From assembly GCA_963377175.1 (NCBI GenBank), contig CAUJNA010000458.1:1146033-1210032 (forward strand): 64,000 bases of DNA, written 5' to 3'. The translations under genes and the position numbers were made by a program. This stretch comes from Effrenium voratum. Taxonomy: Eukaryota > Sar > Dinophyceae > Suessiales > Symbiodiniaceae. Below the pieces are notes generated by a model. That model was not told the DNA's origin, searched no databases, and was given only the letters and a program-made list of their open reading frames with translations. Shown piece by piece: positions 11,119 through 21,060 of this stretch. Every line of letters begins with the position of its first letter. The first letter of the stretch is position 1.

Positions 11119-11767
11119 TCACGCTCTGTTACCACTCCACAAAGGCTCGGTACCTGTCTGAGCTCTTGCTAGTAACCACGTTTGGCCGATAGAAATCGGG
11201 GATTCTTGTTGTGCTATGGGTGACGAGCTTTCAAAACAAAGCAACAGTGGTTCCAGGAAATAAAGCAGGTAAGTTGACATACATCCAGGCCATGGTAGTT
11301 TGGATGAAAGCCAGACAAATCAGACGCGAATAGCAAACACCAGTACAGGCAGCCTGCGTTTAGAGTATCGACTCAAATGCACAGGAGAAGACAGCACAGG
11401 ACAGGCAAGGCAGGGGAATCCCAAGACGAATATCATAAAGTCTGTCTTACGATGCTGTATATCATGAAATCGAATCCATTACGCACAACTTGAAGTACCA
11501 TAAAGTGACCTGGAAGTGACCAGCAATGAAGTAAGCAAGAGAGGAAAGGTAGATCTAAGCTGTCCACTCCTTGACACGTGAGCCACAAAAGGTTTTCTGG
11601 CAGCCAAACCAAATGATCAGAACCAGAAACTCAAAAACAAATGAAAAACACGAAAAGTGGAAACACATGACAGAAAGAAGGGTACATGAGTATGTTTTTG
11701 TTCTACAAAATGTGAAGCAAACAAGCAACAAGTCTGCGTACTTGGAAGCAGCACATGGGTTCTGTAC

Positions 11768-11917
11768 CTCCAGCCGCCGCCATAAGCCTCTCTTCAGCTG
11801 CAGCCTCCCCCCCTTGCAGAGGCCCGCACGCTGCGCCACGACCATGCCGGGGTAGCGGAGGATCCGCTTCACCAGGAAGGGGGGCACCATGAAGTTAAAG
11901 ACCTCGGGGCATTCTGT
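11768..11917 (-). CDS. Probable exon just upstream of cyclase domain
   Basis: Acceptor GCGACAG; frame TECPEVFNFMVPPFLVKRIL, then RYPGMVVAQRAG and a basic stretch ending RRLE at a GT donor (GAGGTACAG). It ends in phase 0 and the first catalytic exon starts in phase 0, so they join cleanly. In this family the position corresponds to the linker before the catalytic domain. Confidence 0.55.
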
Positions 11918-12236
11918 CTGTCGCAAGGAGCAAAGCAAAATATGATCCAGCTTATCGGTTAACATGTCAAAACCTGGCAACTACAACATGAGCAGGGATA
12001 CAATGCTTCACGTGAATCAAATGATGGCTGCATCGACCTGAACTTTGCCCAAATGGTTGATTCTTGTTGCGTGCACACTAGCCGTCTCTCGCCTGTTTCC
12101 ACACCGAAGGACGCATGCAACTTGCTGATCAATTACATACGTTCACCACGCAGCACAAATGGAAACAAAGCAATACAAATGATTTTCGCAAGCTTGGTCG
12201 ATTGAAGGGCTGCAAACTGCAAGTGTCTCTACACAA

Positions 12237-12835
<599 letters not shown>

Positions 12836-12962
12836 AAAGACGTAGGACAAGTACATGCTGTTTACCATGCCTACCACCCGATGCAGAATATGTTCACATC
12901 GGCTAGGAAATGAAGAATTCTGCTCAGCAGGCGCAATGCCTGCAATAAACAACCCTTAAGAC

Positions 12963-13021
12963 CTTCTCGACCCAGGGGCATTGAACATCTTGGAGCAGAC
13001 GTAGCGGCGCTTGAGTTCCAC
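12963..13021 (-). CDS. Probable exon upstream of cyclase
   Basis: A clean 59-nt exon between CTGCGCAG and a GT donor (GTCTTAAG), encoding VELKRRYVCSKMFNAPGSR and ending in phase 2. It lies 5' of the cyclase catalytic exons on the same strand. Its phase does not match the next exon I can see (11768-11917), so at least one exon between them is missing. Confidence 0.45.
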
Positions 13022-13439
13022 CTGCGCAGAGAAAGCTGGGGTTTAGCCAAGGTACAAACAATCGGCGAAACAGGAGGAAACAACATGACACATCGTAGCT
13101 GTGGCTGGTCGCGCTGCTAGGTAGGCAGGCATGTTAAATCGAACACGTGGGCAGAAATTCAGGAAGCCGGGTAAGATTCTGAAATTTTCCAACTAGTAGT
13201 GACTGAGTTGCACGCAAGGAATGGGAAACTGTGTATTGCCATTGTTCGCAAGAAGGATGAGTAGACAACATTCCTAAAATAGTTCCTTCCGAATTGGCAA
13301 AACAGTAGCCTGTTTTCGGGATGAGCAGGCCCTTGGCAATGATACTAAAAGGCGCTTGCTTTTCTCCCTGCAACGACCATAGTCAGGCGTTTCCGAACCT
13401 GCAGTCCTCCCCATCCGAAGCAAATGACTGCGTCCCTGC

Positions 13440-13526
13440 GCCTGCGTTTGGGTCCTCTGGAGTTTCCCCAAATGCCGTTTTTGCGCGATGGCAATCATGT
13501 TGACCACCAGCAAGGCCAGGGATCCT
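13440..13526 (-). CDS. Possible membrane-segment exon upstream of cyclase
   Basis: Acceptor ATCGCAG, then SLALLVVNMIAIAQKRHLGK and QRTQTQAQG. The start is hydrophobic enough for part of a membrane helix followed by a basic stretch, which would suit the membrane region that precedes many protist cyclase domains. The donor is not fixed and could be a GA or GC site. Assignment to the cyclase is by position only. Confidence 0.35.
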
Positions 13527-13711
13527 GCGATGGCTTAGCCGGCCCTCTAGGATTCGACCACAGAACGAGCACAACTGCCTGGGTCACCAATCATACTTTA
13601 TTTGGAGGGTCACAAACGTATCACAGCAAAGCTTGATAAAAACAATCTATCTGCGGCCCCCGAGCCCGCTAGGGGCCCGCGAGCCCACGGGCCAGCCTGC
13701 CCTTTGACACT

Positions 13712-14395
13712 TGTGTGTGTGTGTGTTGTGTGTGTGTGTGCGCGTGTATGTATATATGTATGTACGCGTGCATGTATGTATGTGTGTATGCAAGGAAATA
13801 AGTTTGCGCGCACGTGCCCATACAGGTGCACATGTGTGCATGTGTGCACGTATGCATGTATGCATGTAAGCAAGCAAGTCAGCAAGCGAAGAAACAAGCG
13901 GGAAGAAAGTAATGTAGTGTAACGTAACGCAACGCATGTTTCATGCAAACCCGCATGTGCGTATGTTTGTATGTTTGTATGTGTGTATGTGTGTATGTTT
14001 GTATGTGTGTATGTTTGTTTGTATGTTTGTATGTTTGTATGCGTGCAAGCTTGTAGGTTTGTATGCATGTATGTATGTATGTATGTATGTATGCATGTAT
14101 GTAAGCATGTATGCGCGCGCGCGTGTAACTGTGAATTCATCTACGTATGTACGCTCGTACGTATGTGTATTTGTGTATGTACCTACGTAATAATAAATGC
14201 TTGTCCGTACGTATGTACGCAGGCATGTATGCAGGTGGGTATGTGTGTGTGTATGTATGTAAGCGCGCATGTGTGTATGTGTGTACATGCATGCATGCAT
14301 GTGTGTATGTTCGTATGTGTGGGTGTGTGAATGCAGGCACGCATGTACGTCTGCATGCGCATGCGCGTGTCAATGTGTGTGTGTGTGGGTGCGCG
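13712..14395. repeat. GT / ATGT satellite at the divergent boundary
   Basis: GT runs (13712-13745), then ATGT/GCATGT tetranucleotide arrays to about 14395. It lies between the minus-strand cluster on the left and the plus-strand cluster on the right. Both edges carry the 14-mer AAAGTAATGTAGTG (13907 and 14412). Confidence 0.88.
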
Positions 14396-14459
14396 AACGC
14401 AACGTTGCTCAAAGTAATGTAGTGCAGCATAAGGTAAATTAATGTGGTAAACTTTTGCG

Positions 14460-15890
14460 GTCAAAAAGGGGTGCTTGGAAATCGATTTTGGGTGTTGCAG
14501 TTTTTGGAACTGCTAGATTTGGGTGGGGTGGGGTGTGGATGCAATTATTTTATGGGGAAAGGAAGGGGGCTTGGGTGGAGCTGGCTGGCTGCTGCTGCTG
14601 CTGCAGCTGCAGCAGCTGCTGGCCACGCTGCTGCCACTGCCAAGGTGGCTCCTTGCCCGCACCAAGAGGGGTTCTGCCTTGGATGGACACTAGACATTGT
14701 GCAATTCAGTTGTCATCCTTAATATAGGATCCCAAAGTGGACTGTTAATTGTAACCAGAAAGATGTTTTGATCGTAGGGGCATTTAAACTCCTAGTAGTT
14801 GAAGAGAAGCACAGGTGCAACATGAATTTTGTGGCAATGTGAATTGATGGAAAGCAACCTGTTGTAAAGTGTTTGAAGGGTGAGGGGCACTTGTGGCAGC
14901 AGAAGTTGTGCACTGCCAGACTGGCAGCTGTAGGCCTGCACTGAGACTTCTGGTCGTCATTGCGTTGGCACCATAGTGGAGTTCTTCTGTCAGCACACGG
15001 CCATTTGATTTGCATGGTCATCACTGACCATGTCACCTTGACATTGCCACTGTTTGTGGACCATCATGCCCTGCCCACGCACCTGATGCGCTGGGAGGCG
15101 TTTGGTAGTTGCACTTTGTGATGCAGAACTTCTGCAAGTAGTTCCAATTCATCTGTGTGTCAATGAATCAGCCTGTCTATTTGCCACGGTGACCCATACA
15201 CTGTATGTCTGGGGAAATGTTAGCATTAATAGTTCTTGTCTGGGTGGGTCCTTTAGTGGGTCCTCTTTTGGGAAAACATGGAATTGAGGTTCTTGAGTGG
15301 GTTGTCATTGTGTTGATTGTTTTTTTCTCCATATGGACTTGGGGACATCGCTGCGCTTGCCTAGGTTGCCTGACGCACTGGCTACTGTGAAGAGCTAAAG
15401 GCCGCTATAGGGTTGGGTTGGGTTGGGTTGGGTGGCTTGGCGCTTTTGAGTAGTAACATGTTGAAGCAACCATGGGGTGCTGCCGTGATGAGTGATAGAC
15501 TATCATTGTGCAGCCATTTTGGATGACATGGAGGGGGCTTGGGGTTTGCCCTCATTGCAACAAAATATGATTGGCATTAAACTGACTCTGACACTCACAA
15601 AGCTGAGTTTGACTATCAAAGGGTCATCCCAGAACAAGTTCATTGTGCCATTCTAAGTGCTGTGCAATGGAACTGCCCAGCGATGATGAAACGGGGGTGA
15701 TGATTCCCCTGTCCCTGGGGTCCTTGGCGATGACACATGCGCCTGACCTGATCACCCCTGGACGAATGAGGGTGCCCCGTGAGGCAAGCCTGCTCCTAGG
15801 TTCAAAATGACTGTAGTTTGCCCTTCTTTAGTCCTGTACTGTACCTTCCCTTCCAAGAGAAAGTCCCAAATGGTTGATTCTCCATGCCCT
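14460..15890. other. Divergent spacer, no gene assigned
   Basis: Plus strand becomes G/T-rich here. It contains a CTG/CAG run at 14588-14622 and a GGGTT repeat at 15411-15436. No convincing exon was found before 15904. Promoter or trans-splice acceptor signals for the plus cluster would be expected here, but dinoflagellate promoters have no motif I can call safely. Confidence 0.45.
15411..15436 (+). repeat. GGGTT pentanucleotide repeat
   Basis: About five GGGTT units in a row, ending GGGTGG. It resembles a telomere-type G-rich repeat but is a pentamer and short. Confidence 0.8.
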
Positions 15891-15903
15891 TAATTTATCC
15901 CAG

Positions 15904-18900
15904 GCTTCTGTCTGGGGAGAAGGTGGACCAGATCAAATGCTGCAGCAAGAGCTGCATCTATCATTTCCGTGGAAGCCATGCGCGTGCTTCACATGTGGAG
16001 GACAGCTATTTCTTTCAAAATGGAAGACTTTGTTTACTCTCATTAAGTTTTAGTTTTGCGAAGAAAACAATGTTGAGTTGTTATTATATATTTTTGTTGC
16101 GCACTGCTTTGAAGGAAGCTGGCAAATCTCAAGATGAAGTCAACCGCTACATCCTGGGCTTGCTTGGAAAAATGGAGAAAGAAGCTTGGTCCTGGTATGG
16201 CTTCCCCTTATTGCTAAAGGGTCTGTGGGGTAATCAAACTTTGTTGTCAGAGTTGGGGACATGCCAGTGGCTGAATCCAAGGATGCTGCTGGCCGCATGA
16301 AGTACAACCTGTGTGGCTTTGAACTGTGCCTGCAAGCATTCTGCACATTGCTCCACATCAATGAGAAGAGGGTTCCCAGGGTGATTCCAAAATACACATT
16401 GTGTCAATTCAACAGTGTTACATGCAATGGGGGTGTTATGTACTCTGTCACTCCCTGGCCCTGCAGGTGCATCGCCTATTAGCGGGCCTGGACATGAACA
16501 CGGTGCCGCAGGACAAACGGAAGTACAATGGCATGAACCAGCAGGCCATAAAGAGTCGAAGTGTGGACACATACATGAACTATGTGTATCATCACCTGGC
16601 TACTTGGCAGTGGCAAAGCAAATGCTTTGGTCATTGATTGAAACATAAACCTGGTTGTCATTGTGTTTGTTTTCAACTAGTTTTGCCTTTAAACCCTGTT
16701 GAGGCTGAACCTCTTGCGGAGACCCCTGCACTGCTGGAAGACCCCTATGTGGCGAATCTGCATGTCTCTGGCCTATTTCTACCAGGCTATTGGGGTTTCT
16801 TTTTTCTGGGTTTAATATTTTATCCACCATAAAAACCATAAACCAGTTCCCGTGCCCCATTGCCCTGCCCTGGTCCAGGTGACACCTCTGCTGAGCTGCC
16901 GCCCAGTGTTCTGGGCCAGGTGCCGTCCTTGAGTGATCGCAGCTGGGTAAGCACCAACATTGCTGCTTCCTGTGCCTTGAAATGTTACTGAGTGGCATTT
17001 GGTGGCTTTTGTTTTAAATGCAACTTGTTAGTTTGGGGAAGAAAGTTTGTGTTAAGTCTCCTTCTGGTGCCAAACATTCAGTTAGGTGGCTTGCAGCCGC
17101 GGCATATTGGGCACATGACAATGGAAGCATTCTTCCAGAATTACATCCTTTGGTGCGATGGGGCGGGCTTGCCATCTGAAGAGCGGGCTGGGTGTCGCAC
17201 ATTCCGTGAGATGTATGAGGTATGGAAAGATGTTGTACCAATGCGGACCCTTTCCCAACATGCAAGGAGCCTGGGCCTATACTTGGGTAAGATTTGAAAC
17301 TTGATTTGTTTCCTTTTTGGGCTTTGCATTTACTCTTCTGTTTGTCAATGCCAACTCTTTGAACTAGGCAACCATGTATATAATATAATATTGTTGGACC
17401 TGGAACTCAGTGTTTTATTCAGGTGCACGCAGTGTGCAGAGTTTACAGCCCGCATTGGCAAAACCACTGACTCCAAACTCATCAGCCAACTGGAAGCTGC
17501 ACAATCTGCCCACATCCACAATGTGAAAGCCTATCGCCTACTTCAGGGGCGCTTGAACTCATTATCGGAGCAGTCTACATCAGCTGCTGGTGGTGGAGTA
17601 AGCCCCAAACAATCGCTGTTGAAAATAGACCTTGATGGTCTTGATCAGTCGAAGACTAGATACCCGCGCAACATGACATCCGCAAAAAGCCTGGAGAAAA
17701 CTTGGCGGCCGCAAATACACTTGATTGCAGTGATTTGCTGGGGGGTGACTTTGCTTGAGCTGAACAATTTTTGATGTTTTGAAACCCTATTTGTTGGACA
17801 ACACAGCTGGCTTTCCCAAGTATTGTGAATTCCCCAGGTATTGGAGGGCTACATCCTGCTGGAGCCGGACCTGCCCAAGGATTCTTCAATGGAAGCAACG
17901 ATTGTGGTGAAGGCGCTTGATTGGGTGGAGGAGGAGCTCAAATCCCGAAACATCCCCATGCCAGAGAATCTTGTGGTGGAGGCTGGGGGGAGTGACAAAC
18001 ATGTAAACAGTATTGGTGTCAATGGATAGGCAGATTTGCCGTTTTGACTCCGTCACGAGCACTGCCCGGATGTAGGTACCCCCTTGATTCATCAGGAAGT
18101 TGCCCAGCACAAAGGCATCAGGCCCTTATGTGTCCATCTCGTTGGTGTCCTCCTCCATTCTTGTTCTGCCGTGGAAGAGTTTCTGCCAATTGTCATTTGG
18201 CAAGGCAGCCACATTTTGAATGATGGGTGGGGTATGGTGGGGTAGAAACAAATTGCAAGTATATATGTTTCATGCAATGTGCCAAGTAATGAAATCATAT
18301 TATTTGGCAGCAACCAATTTTGTGTGTAATTCCTTGTTGGAATGGGTTGGTGATCGTTTGTGGTGTTGTTTTTAGGTGTCATGTATTTTAAGGGGTCCCA
18401 AACAATTAACCAGGTCCAGTGATTGAACTAATATTCTTTGGGGCCAATGTGTTGGGTTGTTAAAATCAGTTAGAAGCTGGTCTTGGCCCTGCAGACAGAT
18501 AACACCTGCCGGGAGGGAAAGAACCAGACTATGGCCAAGGTAACAGCAGCAGCAGTGGCTTCGGGCAGGCCCTTGGCCTGCAATGTGATTTTTGCTCTTC
18601 TTGTTTGACATCTTTTCATTTTTTGGGGGGGCATCTGAAAAGGGTTCCTGGGATTGAGGTTCCGCAGTGCAAGCCACGTGTTTGCTGAAGTGGGACATAC
18701 ACATTCAGCAATTGATCAGCGGCTATCAATGGCAGTGTCAGCTTTCCAAGCAGCGGATGTCATTCAGGAACCCAAGGAGAATGGTGCTGACATATTGGCT
18801 TGTTTTGAAAGAAGGGCTAGCCAAATGAATCATACCCATTGGAATTTCCTTTTGTGTGATTAGCTTTAAACCAAGTTCTTCTTGGGAAGAGGACTTTGAG

Positions 18901-20643
18901 GACATCATCAAGGCTCGGATTACCCCCTCCCGTGGCCGTGTTATGAGAACAGAGATCCTGGATGGGGCACTGGACTTCAAGAAGTATTATGAGCAGTTGG
19001 GGCTGAACATTTCAGGGCTAGTCCCAAATCCTCGGGGTGATGAACATCATGTCAATCACTGCTGGAGATTTGTGAGGCGATGTGACTCCTGGCTTAAGTG
19101 AGCCCCCCAACCCTCGTCCCTGATGCCAAGTCTCAAAATGGCCCAGTGTTGGAGAACACCTGGCGGGTTGGAATCTCAATTGAATCTAAGGACCTGCCAC
19201 TTTATGACCACAAATCTGGGGAGAGGTGGTTGCCTGAGGAAATCTCTGAGGAAACTTGGCATAAAGTTGTGATTCAACTTTTGAAACCTACTAGATTGAA
19301 CTTTACAGGGTTTGGGGTTTCGGTGTGGTGGACATTTGACACAGTGTAAGGGTGGGTATGATGCCAAAGACAATGATGCCATCATGCTGACCAAGCACTT
19401 GGCCAACTCAGAGAGCCTGAGCCAACAGCCATTGGTGATTTTACCTGTTGATTACCTGGCCCGGCTAACCAAGCAACCTGCAGCCCTGCCTCGCAACCTT
19501 CTACCCGACCGTACCCGGAAAGAGCCCCAAGGTGGCAATGCTTTGGTTGACCTTGTCTGTTTTGCTTACATTGACTTTGAGCATCGTGCACAAACTTGTT
19601 GTCTCAGGTTTCTGAAAACTGCCTCCATTGTGGAGAAAGAACCTTGGGAGCTGCATCGAGCTGCAAAATCACTTCGGGATTGGGTGGACATTCCCTTAGT
19701 TGTCTGGAGTTTTCACTATCAACAGTGATGGCCATTCTTAAGTAAGAGCAATGATGGTTGACTGAGGAAGCAAATGTCTCTGAATCATGGCCTGCTATCA
19801 GTATGCCATCCTGGTTTTTCTCACCATCGCCTCGGGAGTTGGGAGTCACACCTAATCCTGCTGGGTTTCTTGGCTGGAGTGTGTGGGGTGAGTGTTCCCC
19901 TTCGCCTTACTTCTGTTGTTGTTCAATTTAGCATTTGAATATCAATATAGAATTGTGTGTGTGTTCTTTTTGGGCTGCCAAGGTGGGAACAATTTGCACC
20001 TGGGTCAGTTCGGCTGGTGAAAGTTACTGAGGATGGCAAGCGTTTGGCAAGTGTAGGACCTGTGGATGGGCATGTGGAAGATGCAGAGCGCCCCTTGAAA
20101 GCAGCTCGCAAAGAGGGTGGGCGTGGAGGTCGTGGAGGCCGAGGTCGTGGCTGTGGAGGCCGTGGAGGCCGTGGAGGCCGTGGTGCAGATGTGGAAGTTG
20201 AAGGTCCAGGTGATCCTGGGCGTGGTGGTCGAGGGCGTGGTGGTCGAGGGCGTGGCCGTGGGCGTGGCCGTGGGCGAGGTGTGAGGATGGGCCAGGACCA
20301 GGAGGAGGTCCCTTCGAGTGAACTTGCTCTGCTTGTTCCACCTGAAGTGACTGTGGAGGACATTCCACAGCTTGTGGACATGGATGGCCCAGAGCATGGG
20401 CCAGAGTTGCCACCCAACCTGCTCCAGGATGCAAAGCAGAAGGACCAGACCTTTGGTTGCCCAAGGTGCTACCACAGCAAGAATGGATGCTCTACCTGCC
20501 AGAGACCTGGTTACACACCGCGAGGGCCGAAAGCACGTGCCAAGCCAAAGGCAAAGGCTTCCAAGCAGAAGGAGCCAGGGAGAGGACGCAGCAAAGGGCG
20601 TGGCCGGGGCCGTGGACGAGGGCATGCCAGTGCAAAGCACTGA
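15904..20643 (+). CDS. DUF7869-like transposase-related protein (unit A), multi-exon
   Basis: A series of plus-strand exons matches, in family order, the large eukaryotic group annotated DUF7869: CCSKSCI (from 15904); QDEVNRYILGLLGKM (16115); RMKYNLCGFELCLQAF with INEKRV (16268-16380); PQDKRKYNGMN (16467); the C-rich HARCTQC..F segment then IDLDGLDQSKTRYPRN with RPQIHL (17423); DLPKDSS (17838-17981); TDNTCREGKNQ (18495); FAEVGHTHSAIDQRLSMA (18659-18776); DFKKYYEQLGL (about 18890). The DG(L/M)DQ, DNT..E.KN and VGHTH..ID motifs are the hallmarks. The tail (19980-20643) adds an RGG-rich stretch and CPRC..NGCSTC before the TGA at 20641. Known: this group is transposon-associated and its catalysis is unproven. 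Several junctions need GC or GA donors. The start codon is not identified; exon ends are approximate. Confidence 0.7.
17097..17266 (+). CDS. Unit A exon (MTMEAFFQNYILWC)
   Basis: Acceptor TTGCAG, then RHIGHMTMEAFFQNYILWC and REMYEVWKDVVPM, ending at SQHA plus two bases with a GA donor (AAG then GAGCCT). It joins the next exon to give SQHARCTQCAEF, a conserved HaxCxxC segment, which supports the GA donor. Confidence 0.6.
17423..17738 (+). CDS. Unit A exon (DGLDQ motif)
   Basis: Acceptor TTCAG; CTQCAEFTARIGKTTDSKL, then a helix, then SLLKIDLDGLDQSKTRYPRN and EKTWRPQIHLI. DG(L/M)DQ followed by PR and RP.LH is the most typical stretch of the DUF7869 group. The 3' end is uncertain. Confidence 0.65.
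17838..17981 (+). CDS. Unit A exon
   Basis: 48 codons: VLEGYILLEPDLPKDSSMEA to MPENLVVE, bounded by CCCCAG and a GC donor (GAG then GCTGGG). In-phase joining to the next exon gives VVETDNTCREGKN. Confidence 0.65.
18495..18568 (+). CDS. Unit A exon (DNTCREGKN)
   Basis: TDNTCREGKNQTMAKVTAAA then VASG plus two bases. DNT.rE.KN is a strongly conserved motif of the group. GC donor (CAG then GCCCTT), joining in phase to RFRSASHVF. Confidence 0.65.
18659..18776 (+). CDS. Unit A exon (VGHTHSAIDQ)
   Basis: FRSASHVFAEVGHTHSAIDQ then RLSMAVSAFQAADVIQEPK. VGHTH..ID with conserved His and Asp residues is the third hallmark motif. It ends at a GA-type donor (AAG then GAGAAT). Confidence 0.65.
19978..20643 (+). 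CDS. Unit A last exon: RGG-rich, Cys-rich tail
   Basis: From WEQFAPGSVRLVKVTEDG onward. About 60 residues of GRGG repeats (20110-20285) typical of RNA-binding tails, then an acidic linker, then FGCPRCYHSKNGCSTCQ (two CxxC pairs, possible zinc ribbon) and a Lys/Arg/Pro-rich end. TGA at 20641-20643. Intronless from the acceptor to the stop. Confidence 0.7.
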   Translation, partial: PRWEQFAPGSVRLVKVTEDGKRLASVGPVDGHVEDAERPLKAARKEGGRGGRGGRGRGCGGRGGRGGRGADVEVEGPGDPGRGGRGRGGRGRGRGRGRGRGVRMGQDQEEVPSSELALLVPPEVTVEDIPQLVDMDGPEHGPELPPNLLQDAKQKDQTFGCPRCYHSKNGCSTCQRPGYTPRGPKARAKPKAKASKQKEPGRGRSKGRGRGRGRGHASAKH

Positions 20644-21060
20644 CTAAGTCTGATTTGGGGGGCGGGTTGAATCTAATTCTTGGATTCAAGCCCATTTGCC
20701 ATGAATAGAATGGCTGGGGGTTGTAAGATTGCATCTGAGCAGTTGGTGCCTTGCAGGAAAATCTGACCTTGCTTGCTAGCAGACCCTGACTTGATGGTGG
20801 ATGTGCAACTGGCACAAGGCCTCAATATGTTAGTTTTGCCAATTTCTTTGTGACTGTTGCACCTTGGATTGAACTGACAAGTCAAGTCTTTGCATTGGGA
20901 GATGGGCTCAAGGATTTCTTGCTGCGCAACTAGGCTTTTTCACAAACCCCTGTGTTGAACCATTCTGAAATAGTTCCATGAACCCGACCTGTCACTTTCA
21001 ATGCTCAATTTGACATGGGTGTGTATCCCTTTCCCATTGTGCGCACAGTGCCCTGCCATG

